From Globodera rostochiensis (Eukaryota > Nematoda > Chromadorea > Rhabditida > Heteroderidae): 64,000 nucleotides of DNA. The notes beneath the pieces were generated by a model. That model had not been told where the DNA came from and ran no database searches. It worked only from the letters and a program-made list of their open reading frames with translations. Shown here in pieces: positions 12,421 through 23,270 of this stretch; positions within the stretch are counted from its first letter, which is position 1, and every line of letters starts with the position of its first letter. The position numbers were made by a program, and so were the translations under genes. Where the stretch lies: assembly GCA_018350325.1 (NCBI GenBank), contig JAEVLN010000023.1:993001-1057000 (forward strand). Reading direction: 5' to 3'.

Positions 12421-13204
12421 TGGCCAGAATGATTTTATTGTGTTCGACCTATGCCAAAAAAAAATATATTTTAATTTCATAGCATTTTTTAGACCCTCTT
12501 AGCCGTACCGTTGATGATGATTTATTCTTTGTCTTTGTAAAAGGTAAACCCAAATGAATCAAAAATAGATTGAACAGGAGCAAAAAAGGGAATGTTCGAG
12601 CAGTTCAACCAACTAGAATTCCTACGTTAAGTTTAGTGTACCACAGTCAAGCCTCGAATTCCACCACGGCTTAATAATTATTTATTGAAAAAAAAGATCA
12701 ATTTGATATATTGATCAAAAATCTTTAATTGAGGTTCTCGATCGGCCGACCAATGTTTGCCAAGATTTGTCATAAAATCTACCATCCGCAGCATTCGAGA
12801 ACACGCCACGCTTGTGCCAACATTGAATTTATTTTGAAGAAAGTGATCAGACATTTCTCATTAACTATTTTTAATGCCGGCCACACATATCGGTCGGCGG
12901 TCGAAAGCTTTGAATTGCACTTAATGAGGTCGAATCTGATCGATGGCATATGATAAAGTGCATATTTTTGCTGCCTTAAACGATATAAATACGCGCAGTT
13001 CGACCATTTAAATCGTAGTAAAATAAATTTATTAATTTATTTAATTCCCTCGACTTTTATTCTTCAGAATTTTCCCCTAGAGGAAATGTTGCCAAACCGG
13101 GGCGAGCGGAGCCGCGCGGACTTTTAGTAAAAATGTTGCGATTTTCTTTTAATTAATCTCCGAATTTGTGAAGTTCTTATCGGGCGGCCAAAAAACGGGT
13201 GCAA
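12421..13204. other. Intergenic; putative promoter of gene P
   Basis: No exon seen. A TATAAA at 12984-12989 within CGATATAAATACGCGCAG lies about 220 bp before the first candidate ATG (13205) and is a plausible core promoter. Nothing else recognised. Confidence 0.35.
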
Positions 13205-13554
13205 ATGGAATCGGAGAAGAAAATGAGCAGCCAAAATCCCAATCAAAAGGTTATTTTATTTTTAAACAATGACAAAAAGTGCCAAAACAACTCAACCGAA
13301 TCTGATTTTAGGCACGGCACTTCGCGGAGGGCGCCACAAGAGAGACGTTTTGGGCAACGCCGGGGGCAATGTTGGCGGATGGGACCATCCAATTGACTCC
13401 TCATAGTCAGTGTCGACTAAATTAAATATAATTAAGATTTAATTTCTATTTTAGTGATTATGTTGACACAATGTTCAAAGAAGCGAATTGGCTCGCCGAT
13501 AAGGTTAAAAAATATGGCTGGGAGAATTACGGAGTGCCCGCTGGACGCCGCTAA
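13205..13554 (+). CDS. Gene P: small protein of unknown function, C-terminal exons
   Basis: Candidate exons are 13205-13249 (MESEKKMSSQNPNQK), 13312-13405 and 13455-13554 (stop TAA). The last two join in frame to give GGNVGGWDHPIDSSYDYVDTM followed by KEANWLADKVKKYG and ending VPAGRR. The exon pair recurs in diverged form on the minus strand at 23270-23073 and 24861-24664, which supports it as real coding sequence. Exon 1 ends in phase 0 while exon 2 needs phase 1, so the first exon or its donor is uncertain or the gene is damaged. I do not recognise the family; there is no membrane segment or signal peptide. Confidence 0.4.
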
Positions 13555-15060
13555 AGGGCCGAAGTCGTCGGCATTTTCGAAAAATTGTAAAAGCATTCAT
13601 TTTTTGGGATTAAAATATTCTTTGTAGCTGTTAGATTATTTCATTGGATTATTTATTTTAATTTCTTTTCTTTTTGATAAATTAGGATTTATTTACTTGA
13701 GCTTCTAATAGGTTTTAAAACTCTAAGGTGATCTGAGAGCCCTGCTCAAGAACCGAACAGGAACAGTGTAAACTGTGCTTAGACTTCTCGAGTGAAATTC
13801 AGTCAAAATTTTAATCAATGATGCATTGGACAAAGGGTTCAAGCACTTGCTAGTGAAACCTAAATTTACCGAGGCACGCCACACAAAAAATGATTCTTTG
13901 AAAGCAAACCAACAAAAGCTTCACATCCCGCTACCTTGCCATCGAATCCAATACCAAACTGCTTTCTTTCAATTAGCTGACTGGGCGAATAGCAACACCG
14001 ATTTCGCAACACACTTCTTTTGGCATTATGCCATCTTTATTAAATTGATTTGAAAATAAGGACAAAGGTAGAACTTGGTAAAAACAAAGAAAAATAACAA
14101 CGAGATCCGAAATCAAGAGTCATAAGTACATATTAGAAGGTTGACAAATTGATAAAAATGATTACAAAAATGTAAATTAAACATCGGCAAGAGCGTAAAA
14201 AAACATGAGAAGGTCAGAATTTTGAGAGACTTTTATCCGAATTATGTGAAATGATGGCCTGCTATGAGAATAGAGTAACATGAAAATGGGTAAAGCAATA
14301 TAAGAACGACGGTCAGGGTATGAGAATAAAAGAAAAAAGGGGTGAACGGTTCAAAAATGTTGAAAATTTATAAAAGCAAATCCCAATAAAAGAAACATAA
14401 AAAACCAATTTAATCCTCAAATAAGAAATCCTAAAGCTCGCCTTAAATGGTTCAGATCGAAAGAAGAACGATTTAATTGAAACTGAAAACCGATCAAATT
14501 TTGGCATTTTGAAAATTGAGCAAACATTTTGAGTTTTAATTTCAAACTTAATAAAAGGTGCCGTGCCGAGCATTTCACGTCTGTTTTCTGCCGAACACTC
14601 TTTCCCATTTTGACGGTATTTTTCGTGCTTGTTGAAACGGCATCGCGTTACCGTAATGCGACGATCTCGGATTTAATCGGGTTGACCATAGACTGAAGAC
14701 TTCCCTCATTGTTTTGCAAATTATCCCCGCTCCAATCACAAGAAAGCGTTCCAGCTTGGGATGGCATAAATGTGTCGTGCATTGGGGGGACTTGCTGAAA
14801 TGGCATTACGCCACCGTAATGCGACGATGAGCCTGTGTTGCCCGATGTAAAGTTGGATGATTGTGGTGTGGGGCTGAAAAAGTTGGATGCGCCGGTCCTT
14901 CACGTCGATTGCGATTGATTTGGGAAATACGGCATCCCGTCAAAACCTTTAATTAATTAGGGCAATTAATTCAAAAGTATAGATTAGGCCCTTTTCCCTT
15001 TTTTCGCAGCATTTTTACCTTCCGATGAGCTCGGCTTTCTGCTCATCGAATACGGGTTAT
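13555..15060. repeat. Inverted, diverged copy of the duplication at 22990-24590
   Basis: From about 13560 to 14950 the sequence is the reverse complement of the 23590-24590 and 23270-23600 segments. The frame starting near 13826 on plus matches the one at 24402-24175 on minus. The block includes the Q segment (separate entry). Apart from Q I see no gene here; these long frames show no domain. Confidence 0.75.
14620..14955 (-). pseudogene. Q fragment (Ser/Pro/Gln-rich unknown protein), broken
   Basis: Reads GFDGMPYFPNQSQ, then a stop, then RTGASNFFSPTPQSSNF and SSSHYGGVMPFQQVPPMHD. It is the third copy of the sequence coding at 23270-23593 and 24861-25184. Similarity begins right after an ATTAAAG that looks like a splice acceptor, which suggests Q was an exon. 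An internal stop and a frame break near the end mark it as non-functional. Function unknown. Confidence 0.55.
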
Positions 15061-15660
15061 ATCCGTTACATTTACCCATTGATTGTTTGAATTTATTTTT
15101 ATATGATAAATAAATCTCTGCTAGTCTTTTCCATTTCATGCATTTGAATCATTTGGGCAATGAATGTGAATTTTTTGGAAAATAATTTTGAGTTTTGGTA
15201 CGAATCGTGTTCGGGGTTTGGAATGGGTGAAATAATTGTCAGAATCTTGATCAGCGACCCTGAAACCCCCGGAAACCGCCGAAGCAATAATTGCGCGATT
15301 CCGATTTAGTTTGGCTTTTTCGCCAAAAAGTCCGGGTTGAATCTGATCAATCAGTAGGGCTGCTACTTTTAGGCAAGAAAAATTGCACCAAAAAAGCACG
15401 AAAATCTATGAAGGATCCCGCTGCCCCCCCCCCCACATAATGTCGAAGCCACGAAATGTGGAAAAAAATAAAAATTTTTTAATGTCGATAAAAAATTTTT
15501 CTTATGGGTTTTCGGGGGCGTACAACCCGAATACGACCTCCATTTCGGCCAATTCCGAACCCCAGACCCAAATTCAACTAATTTTTCGAAAAATCTAAAA
15601 TGTTAACTTTTGGAGAGCTTAAAATGATGTTCCTAAGCCTAAATTAATTTAAAAATAAAT
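15061..15660. other. AT-rich spacer with dispersed repeats
   Basis: No exon supported. It holds a poly-C run near 15425 and a copy of the dispersed CATTTCG(A/G)CCAATTCCGAACCC block (about 15540-15570), a repeat found many times in the window. Confidence 0.5.
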
Positions 15661-15683
15661 AGACAATTATTTTGCAGTTTAAC

Positions 15684-15934
15684 CTGCGTTTGGTTCAGCA
15701 TTGCCAGAACTGGATGGTCCCACTGCATCTGAATTCTCTACGTGAGTAAGTTATAAGTTAAATCTTTCGATATTTACATAAATTTTTGTTAGTCACCACA
15801 CACCGAAAAGTTTTGAAATATTGTATTGCGCGCCAATTTTTTAATTTTGAAAAGAATTTTTTCTGACCCGTCTCCAGCAGAATAGAAGCGACCACGATCA
15901 AGCAAATTGCGGCCAAGAAGAGAAAGGTGGGCAT
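15684..15934 (-). pseudogene. SPRYSEC leader exons without a SPRY domain
   Basis: Signal-peptide exon 15934-15868 encodes MPTFLFLAAICLIVVASILL and ET, and ends in phase 1. The linker exon 15737-15684 encodes NSDAVGPSSSGNAEPNA. Its donor reads GTTAAAC instead of the GTAACAC of the sister copies. Downstream on the minus strand comes the inverted P/Q duplication, not SPRY exons. It is therefore an orphan leader, probably non-functional, though a short secreted peptide cannot be excluded. Confidence 0.6.
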
Positions 15935-15994
15935 TTTGAGGCAATAAAAATGAAAATAGCTTTAAATGATGGCTATTTGCTGCATTTCTCAACG

Positions 15995-16002
15995 CTTTTA
16001 TA
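15995..16002 (-). promoter_or_regulatory. TATA box of orphan SPRYSEC leader
   Basis: TATAAAAG on the minus strand, about 61 bp upstream of the ATG at 15934, in the same context as the boxes at 11986 and 40117. The upstream ATGCCA of the sister copies is ATGTCA here. Confidence 0.5.
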
Positions 16003-16776
16003 CGGCTTTAATCGCAGGCTTAGAAGTGCCTTTGTTTCAAAATAGCATTGTCAACGAAGAGAGTGGAGGGGACGCGAGAGAATGCGTTGACATTTACGAA
16101 ACGATTGCCTTAATCCAACAAATGCCAGAAATTGGGGCCCCCTGTTTATGCCAATTTTTTGGGGGGGGGGGGTAAATACGGCTAATGTATTGTATGGAAG
16201 AAGCCCCCATTTATGCCAATTTTGGGGGGGGGGGGGGGTTAAAGCATTAGGGCTAATGTATTGTATGGAAAAAGTGCCCATAGGCAGAGTAAATGGCCAA
16301 AGAAGCAGAGATATTGGTCGATAAATCTGAATTGAACTTTGCATATGACAGGGGCTGCTTTAAGCGGGTGAGGTGACGTGGAACTTTTGGGCATCCTCTA
16401 AATTTCTATTTTCGTGCACTTTTTTACGAATTTTCTAATGCCTGTCAAAACGAAAGACCCAGAATTAATCAAATTTATTCATTTCCCGTCTTTTTGGCCA
16501 CGGAGTTCCGTCATAAATAACCGGACAGCTTGGCGCCGTGCCGTTTTGGGGCGTAAATTTGGCTCGGGTAAGGGTCAACTTGGGCGTCGACAAGTTTAAG
16601 ACATTTTGTTAATTAAGAAAATCAAATAAATTAACATTTTTCAAAAACTCTTTATGAGAAGCTTTAACTTAAAAGATGAGATGTGAAATCGTTTCGTGCC
16701 AACTTGGCGCGCCGAATCATAACTTTCTTTAGCTCGAATTGTTTTCTATTATAACCATTACAAATAAAGTGCTTCC

Positions 16777-16866
16777 AAATGGTACCAAGAAAACTGCCGG
16801 ATTGTTTGTCGCTTTTGCCGCCAATTTGTTTCCATGTCTTTCGTCGTATGAACCTGGATCCAAAAG
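16777..16866 (+). pseudogene. Orphan last SPRY exon (fragment)
   Basis: Reads TAGLFVAFAANLFPCLSSYEP, the start of the last SPRY exon (compare [15 protein letters not shown] in copy A). It breaks off before the [12 protein letters not shown] end. No other SPRY exon lies nearby; only a remnant survives. Confidence 0.6.
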
Positions 16867-16869
16867 TAA

Positions 16870-17692
16870 GATTTCAACATATATTATTAACCATGATTCA
16901 TTAGCATTCAAAAGATTCTCATCTGAAAGTTGTGCATTCGATTTAAGGGCTTCCAATATCAATTTTATGAAATTGATTAATAAGTAAATGTAATTGGACA
17001 TGGAAAATTGTTCTCAATTTTCAGATTTAGTCTTTATACCCGGCTAATTCGGACATTGACCAGTAATTTGTTGATACACACAATTAAATAAGACAATCTT
17101 TGGATGTTCATGCAAAATGGAAATGTTCCGATGTGGCAAAAAAATTCTTAATTTTTAATGTTTATTAACGAATTCGTAATCAGCGCACATCGTTGGTAAA
17201 AATGGCATGAAACTCGAGGGCGAAAAATGAACTTTCGTGCCACCGTTTCCCCGAAAAAAAAGCAATATAAATTATTTTAAATCATAATTCTTTTATTAAA
17301 GTTGAGCTTGTTTACGTATTCAAGGTTTCGTATTTTTTAAAATTTAACATTTTTTTATTATAATTTTATTTTTAAAAAAAGCACAAATTTTAATGGCGCA
17401 CAATGCTCGCAACAAACCCGTTTCTTGCACAAAAATTCATTTTTTATTTTCACTTACAACAAAAATTAAAATTTTCAATTCCCATAGCTTAACACAATAA
17501 GGTCTCATTTGTACCTTCACCATCGACAGCTCCCGAGTTCTTCGTGTAATTACACCAACTGCCATTTTCTGTGGGACCAATGAAACTATTTACCATAACT
17601 AATACTATTCTAGCGGGTTTTAATAATTAAAAACAAGACCATATCAAAAATATTTGTGTGTTTTGAATTGATTGCTTTCAAATCAATGATTA
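16870..17692. other. AT-rich intergenic DNA
   Basis: No coding exon, RNA gene or clear repeat recognised. Confidence 0.45.
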
Positions 17693-18425
17693 TTGTCGAT
17701 CACTTCAATTTATAAGAGCACTTTAGATCGGTTTCAGTTGTTTCGATTTTCAGAACGGTCACTTTCGGCTTTCCACTGTCAAAGCATCCGCCGACTTTTT
17801 GACTCCAAAGGCACCAATCTTTCAATTGGAACAATCGACGACCAAACCCGCAGTTGGGAGATCATTTGGTACCGAATTTGGCCGTTGATCGAGGACAATA
17901 TTTACGGACTTGACTTGTATACCTTCCAACACGCCCCGCGGGGATGGCTTTCCGAAGGTGTTGGACAGCTATAATTTTGATTCGGAACAAATGGAGGGAC
18001 TGAAAATGGTGCTTTTTTGAATTTGTTTTATCGGACTTTCGGCTTTTCAATTTTAGGCATTTTCAAATCGACTGATCCGGTCAATTTTATCATCTATCTG
18101 TTTTATTGGACTGGTGGTGGCATTGTGCCATTTGAACTGCAAAACATTTTTACTGGGAAGAGATTGGTGTTTCGGCACTTTGAAAAGGACAATTGGCTTT
18201 TGGTTCGTTGTCCAATTGAGCGTGACGAAGCAAAATGGGCCGAGTGGGAGGAGGCGGCGGCGTGGAATTTGTGTAAGTGGAATTGCATTGGCATTGACTT
18301 CGAAGACAGTGACATTGGCGACGGGTAAAGAGGCTGAATTAATTGTTGGAGCATTTTCCGAAACCAAAATTTGATTCAGACTGCTTGACACAAACGAAGG
18401 TCCGGTGAACCGCGAAAATGAATGA
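17693..18425 (+). pseudogene. F-box-associated cyst-nematode family, truncated and frameshifted
   Basis: The 3' part is clear. An exon around 17940-18008 (frame TPRGDGFPKVLDSYNFDSEQ) is followed by an exon from about 18057 to 18327 with DPVNFIIYLFYW, GIVPFELQN, NWLLVRCPIERDEAKWAEWE and GIDFEDSDIGDG. A short final exon at 18380-18425 reads LLDTNEGPVNRENE and stop. From memory this matches the C-terminal half of a large cyst-nematode predicted family that often starts with an F-box; no F-box is visible here. Upstream coding (SWEIIWYRIWPLIEDNIYG) lies in another frame, so a deletion or frameshift separates the parts. An intact N-terminus and start codon were not found. Confidence 0.5.
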
Positions 18426-19238
18426 ATGAAGGAACGGGAGGACGACGGAATTTGGATGAAAATATTTAAACAGAGAACACACAGACTAAACGTTGAAATT
18501 GTTGCTATTCTCCGCTTTTATAAATGTTAAATGCTGAATAATCAACAAAGTTATGGCGGAACCCCTAGGTTTCTCTCCATTTATTTCGTTCTCATTTCTT
18601 CAAGGGTTTTATTGGGTTTTATTTGTTAAGAAACTGTGCAAAACTTTCTAATTGCCGATTTTCAAATTTTTCTAAAATACTTTAATTGAGTGAGCGGTGC
18701 TTCCGATAACCAAAAATCACTTAAACTTTCGTATTATCTTTACAAATCAAGCAAATTGATATCATTCAGTTGCTCTTTTTTTGAACCTTTTATCAAAGGT
18801 TGATCGCGACAATTTTTTTTTGATCAGATCGTACCTTTTGATCATAAGAAACCTCTGATTACTCACTGCCTTAATTAATTGACCATCGATCATGGCGCTT
18901 TCTCAAAGTGAAAGTGAATATTCATTGCCTTCAAATTTTGTGCAGAATTGACATAAAGCCTACCTATTTTGGTTAAAATCTTGTAAAATTAACTGAACCC
19001 CCATACTTTAATATATATTGCTTACTATCAATTGTTATGGGAATTTATTCCTTTTGCAACTATTATCAAAGAAATGATTTTTTGGGTGATCAAATGAAAT
19101 TCTCTGAGTAAAGAAATTTAATCAAATTGAAACCGCAATTTTGAAATGCCATACAAATAAGTAAACGTCAGAAAAAAACCCCACTAAAAATAATGTAATA
19201 TGTTTTCAAACCCCAAGCAAAGATCAAATCAAAAAAAT
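18426..19238. other. AT-rich intergenic DNA
   Basis: No gene seen. From about 19080 the sequence matches 43760-43900, the flank of the second ubiquitin-like copy, so duplicated flank is included. Confidence 0.5.
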
Positions 19239-19461
19239 TCATCCTCCACGAAGACAAAGAATTAGCTTAAAAGTCGAACACTCCTGAACATTGCAGGCTG
19301 CCAATGTTCGATCCACCTCAAGCTGTTTCCCTAAACAAAAAGCGGCGTTAATCAGCAAAAAAACAATTTGAACCATTAAAGATCAGTCGCTGTTGGCCCA
19401 TTGGAATTCTCGTTTTGGCCTCGATCATTTCTTTCACATCCGCGACAGTGTTCTTTCCCAT
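19239..19461 (-). CDS. N-terminally truncated ubiquitin-like protein ending in LRGG
   Basis: Two exons, 19461-19374 and 19330-19239, join in phase 1 into a 59-residue frame with ATG and stop. It aligns to ubiquitin from about residue 22 to 76: NTVADVKEMIEAK, QQRLIFNGKQLEVDRTL, then CNVQECSTFKLILCLRGG and TGA directly after the diglycine. The first beta hairpin (MQIFVK..) is missing; the homology starts just after a substitute ATG. Lys27, Lys33 and Lys48 equivalents are kept, Lys29 and Lys63 are not, and Arg72 is Cys. The 3' end is mono-ubiquitin-like with no ribosomal extension. Cyst nematodes are known to secrete ubiquitin-extension proteins, but no signal peptide is visible here. Probably a degraded copy of the gene at 43898-44179. 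Confidence 0.55.
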
Positions 19462-19469
19462 TAATTTGA

Positions 19470-20460
19470 ATGAAAAAAATTCATATAACTAGGTCAATGC
19501 ATAAAAAGTGGCACTTTTTGATTGGCAATGAATATCGTTATTTTTTTCTGCTTTTTTTTAATAATTTCTCCTATTTGAGTGGAGCATTTTAATAGGTAAA
19601 CGGTCGCTGTAGCTTTTCTTGCCGGCGAGATAAAAATCCCCGAACCCGGTTTTGTCGAAAAACGGGGGTTTCCGGGTTTAAACTTTTTAGCGTAGCGTAA
19701 GAAACGGGTTGATCAGCGAATTTAATAGTGTAAGGAGGAATCGTTAAATAGCATAAAACTTGGACAATTTTTGTTCTTGGACCATAATTTATCAATTTAT
19801 GTTTTTAGATATTCATTTTTTGGGTAATATTAGGGTTGGACAATATCCGGTATTTCTGTTGAAGCGCAATACACCGGCCTCCGGCATTTCGATTTTTCAA
19901 AAATCGGGGCCGGCATCTGAAAAAGTGGGGAATGATCAAATTTCATAGACGTTATTTAACCTGAAAAGCAGTCATTGTCCGGTGTTTGGTGTTTAACGAA
20001 GAAATTCAAATACTTATCACATTTTTATTATTAGTTAATAAAATGATCCAATTCCCCCCATTTTTTGTGTCGACATTTTGCTCTAATCAATAAAAGATTC
20101 AATTAATGAAACGATAAGAGAATTTATCAACAGTGAAAATGTCCTTTTCCCATTTTGGTGGCACAACGATAAAATTATAAGAAAATCCAAATCAGTCTAT
20201 AAAAACTTTGAGTCAATTTAAATACAAATTCTGATAACGACTCCCGGACAGTGAACATTTTTTTAAAGTTAAATGTCCATTCTTTAGGGGTGTAAATTTT
20301 TTCGGGTTTTTCGTGAAATTTTTGATTTTTGAAAACGAAAATGAAAATGAAAAAATATTTTTTCATTTACGAAAACGAAACCGAAACCCACGAAACCGAA
20401 ACGAAATTTCGTGCAGCCCTGATTCGAATCAAAGAATTGTTTTCGAGGTGATTATAGTTG
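19470..20460. other. AT-rich intergenic DNA with dispersed repeats
   Basis: No exon supported. It includes a GGGTTTCCGGGTTT/CGAACCCGG-type tract near 19640, a CCGGCATTTC region near 19870, and a GAAAACGAAAATGAAAA low-complexity run near 20335-20400. Confidence 0.45.
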
Positions 20461-20469
20461 TATATAAAA
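20461..20469 (+). promoter_or_regulatory. TATA box of GH18 gene
   Basis: TATATAAAAAG-type sequence about 60 bp before the ATG at 20527, the same spacing as in the SPRYSEC leaders. Confidence 0.45.
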
Positions 20470-20526
20470 AGATTTTAAAATCATAAATTAAAAATCTTAA
20501 TCATAAAAAATATTTAAAATTCCAAA

Positions 20527-22114
20527 ATGAACAAATTTTTGGGAATATTATTTTGTGCATGGATCCATCAATTAGCAATTGTTTCTGTTTCTTCAGGCCG
20601 AGTTGTCGGCTATTATCAGGGCAACCGGGCCTTGACGAGTGCGCAGGTTACCATATAATTTCTTTTTTAAATGTATTTTTTGAATTTCTGCTTTTTTGTA
20701 AATAGGCCAAGAAGCTGACCCACCTGATCCTTGCCTTTTCGGTTCCGGATGCTCAAGGCAATTTGAGTCCTTTAACTTCTGTCCAAGCGCAAGCTTTAAC
20801 AACGGGAAAATCCGCAAATAGCGCTCTGAAAGTGTTAATTGCCATTGGCGGAGGGTAAAATTATATTTTAATTAAAAGATTATTTTGATAATTTTAAGCG
20901 GTTTTAATGCAAGCACTTTTACATCGCTAACATCAAACAATGGAACCCGACAAGAGTTTATCGCTAAAATTGTCTCTTTTCTGAAAAGTAATGGATTGGA
21001 TGGTGCCAACATCGACTGGCAATTCCCAACAGTGGTAAACAAACTGGGATACGAACAAAACTTATCGACAAAAGCGTTACATATATTTTCCTGAAAATAT
21101 AAATGTTTTAAATTTATAACATTTGAAAACTTATTTAAACAGAATGACAAGGCCAATTATGTGGCATTTCTGCATGAGCTGAATATGGCACTTCCATCCG
21201 GCGCTTTGCTGAGCATAGCCTCAGCCGCAAGTGCCTTTTATTTGGACCCGGGTTTTGACTTGGCCGGCATTGCCACCGCCGTGGACTTCATCAACGTGAT
21301 GTGCTACAACTATTATGGCGGATGGAGCACAGAGTCGACGGGACCCAACTCGGCACTTTATCAGGGCGCAAATGCCGGTCCTTCTGATTCACTCAACACC
21401 AACTGGACAATCGTTTATCATCTGACCAAAATAAGCGATCCGGAAAAGGTAAATTCTCTATTAGTATGATTGACCGCAATAATAAAAGTAGAGCCCGGGA
21501 TTTTGAAAAAAACCTGGATCTGGATTTTGGAAATGACCTGGATCTGGATTTTGGAAATGACCTGGATCTGGATTTACCTGGATTAAAAATCCAGGCTTTC
21601 AGGATATCCAGATCCTATCCGGATTCTGGATCTGATCCAGAAAAATCCAGGTCTGGATCCAGAGATCCAGTCCGGGCTCTAAATAAAAGTTACATGTTAG
21701 TTATCTTAACTTGCTGGCTAAATCAATTTTAGTTGAATTTGGGAGTGCCATTCTACGGTAAATACTGGAACAACGTTGGAGCACCACTGAATGGCGACGG
21801 CCTTTGGCGTCAGCTCGGCATTTATGGCACTGAATTGGCTTGGCGCGACTTGGGCAACAGCTCTGATCTGACCAAAATGACTTATCATAAAACTGCCAAA
21901 ACGCCGTACATTTACGATGCTTCTTCCAAAATATTCCTGACCTTTGACAACCCCCAATCACTGGAAGATAAGGTAAGAAAATTTTAGAAATGATTTAAAA
22001 ATTTAATATTTTTAGGTTCAATATGTTGCTAGCCAAAAGATTGGAGGCACAATGATCTGGGCCATTGATCAGGACGACGATAAATTATCTTTATTGAATG
22101 CCGTTTCAAAATAA
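20527..22114 (+). CDS. Secreted GH18 chitinase-like protein, catalytic acid replaced
   Basis: Six exons with consistent GT-AG introns: 20527-20646, 20706-20854, 20899-21034, 21143-21448, 21733-21972 and 22016-22114; 349 residues. Residues 1-24 form a signal peptide (MNKFLGILFCAWIHQLAIVS). The GH18 barrel follows: RVVGYYQGNR (strand 1), LIAIGGGG (strand 3 SxGG region), DGANIDWQFP (residues 124-133), FINVMCYNYYGGW and GGTMIWAIDQDD. Active GH18 chitinases have DGxDxDWE; here the middle Asp is Asn and the catalytic Glu is Gln (residue 131), and MTYD is MCYN. The fold is therefore complete but chitin hydrolysis is unlikely; a chitin- or glycan-binding role is an inference. Length is normal for a minimal GH18 domain without a chitin-binding module. 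Intron 4 is long (284 nt) and filled with a repeat. Confidence 0.88.
21500..21685. repeat. GGATCTGGATTT-type palindromic repeat in GH18 intron 4
   Basis: About three copies of CCTGGATCTGGATTTTGGAAATGA-like units are followed by inverted versions (CCAGATCC, GATCCAGA), so the segment can fold back on itself. A related GATCCAGTTCAGTCCGGGCTCT end occurs at about 62090-62112. Confidence 0.7.
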
Positions 22115-22630
22115 ATTGTGAAAAAAGGAAATTGCAAGTTGCTATTCTTGTGTAACCTTCGATAAATCTTTACTCTCTTCACTCTTTATATCGAATTAAA
22201 GTTAATAAACAATTTATGATAAACTTTCCGTAGGCCGACCAATGACCTAAATTTTGAGTAATAATAAAATGCAATATTTAATTTTGTGAAATCCTGAATT
22301 TGCGCTATAATTCGTATTGTGAGTGTTGGGTTTGAACCAGCTTCACTGCAAACTTGTTTATCGGTTTCCCTCAAAAAGGGGGGTTCTATTTTAGGGGGGG
22401 GGGATTTTTCAACCTCTTTTTCAGAAATTACTAACAAAATGCAATTTTTGCACAAATTTTGACCCTTTATGCTAACAAAATCAATGACAGAATAGAAATT
22501 TTATTATTAAAAAAAAACATCAAAGTTCAGTTTGGGTGAGAAAGAAAAAAAACGGTGTGCAATTTAATTTTCAAGAAAAACGCGATTGTTTTTTACGTAA
22601 ATAATTTTACTTGAGTTATTTATTAGTTTT
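22115..22630. other. 3' flank of GH18 gene; no further gene
   Basis: AT-rich with a possible ATTAAA signal near 22195 and a poly-G run near 22395. A GGGTTTGAACC near 22328 resembles an internal pol III B box but no paired A box or cloverleaf was found. Confidence 0.45.
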
Positions 22631-22635
22631 TTGCA

Positions 22636-22745
22636 GATACTGTCAATTTATGTGTCTCTTCTGCCGCCGAATTGTTTCCATGCGTTGTATCACCCTGTCA
22701 CAAAAATTGAAGCCAAATTTTGACCAAATTTTGAATACGAATTCT
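22636..22745 (+). pseudogene. Orphan last SPRY exon (frameshifted)
   Basis: After a TTTGCAG acceptor it reads SSAAELFPCVV, then a frameshift; the following KIEA.F coding appears in another frame and ends at TGA. Only the last SPRY exon is present. Confidence 0.6.
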
Positions 22746-23072
22746 GATGAGGAGGGGAAGCCCCCGGACAATGAAAAAAATTTTTTAAATTTATTTTTTC
22801 TTTTGAAAAATACAATTTGTTTTATTTTCAAATTTGTAGTGATTGATTTTTAGTTGCCTTTTTGCCAATCTGGGCTCGATAAAGAAATTGAACCAATAGA
22901 AATGAGCTCTTTTTGTTAAGAATTCATTAAACAATCAATAAAACTAATTTATCAAAAAGAAAGAAAATAAAGTAAATAATCCAATGAAATAATCTAACAG
23001 CTACAAAGAATATTTTAATCCCAAAAATGAATGCTTTTACAATTTTTCGAAAATGCCGACGACTTCGGCCCT

Positions 23073-23270
23073 TTAGCGGCGTCCAGCGGGCACTCCGGAA
23101 TTCTCCCAGCCATATTTGCTGACTTTATCGGCGAGCCAATTTGCTTCTTTGAACATTGTGTCAACATAATCACTAAAAGAGAAATTAAATTTTAATTATG
23201 TTTAATTTAGTCGACACTGACTATGAGGAGTCAATTGGATGGTCCCATCCGCCAACATTGCCCCCGGCGT
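23073..23270 (-). pseudogene. Gene P remnant (last two exons), copy 1
   Basis: Last exon 23172-23073 encodes DYVDTMFKEANWLADKVSKY and ends VPAGRR with stop. The preceding partial exon 23269-23222 encodes GGNVGGWDHPIDSS and joins across a GTCAGT intron. Upstream coding is replaced by the Q segment on the opposite strand. Confidence 0.5.

Larger units (their letters stand above)
15660..16610. repeat. Inverted duplicate of 39540-40480 carrying a SPRYSEC leader
   Basis: Sequence matches the reverse complement of 39540-40480 along most of its length: 3' part of the leader, signal-peptide exon, TATA region, poly-G block, and the GTCGACAAGTTTAAGACATT end. An extra internal copy of the poly-G block (two poly-G runs, near 16160 and 16226) distinguishes it. 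Confidence 0.8.

Noticed and set aside
16414..16599. 61-codon frame, also present at 39557-39742
   Set aside because: Conserved only because the flank is duplicated; it lies in the SPRYSEC 5' flank and shows no coding bias.
22315..22400. tRNA gene suggested by GGGTTTGAACC
   Set aside because: No paired A box, no acceptor stem pairing and no T-stem complement.
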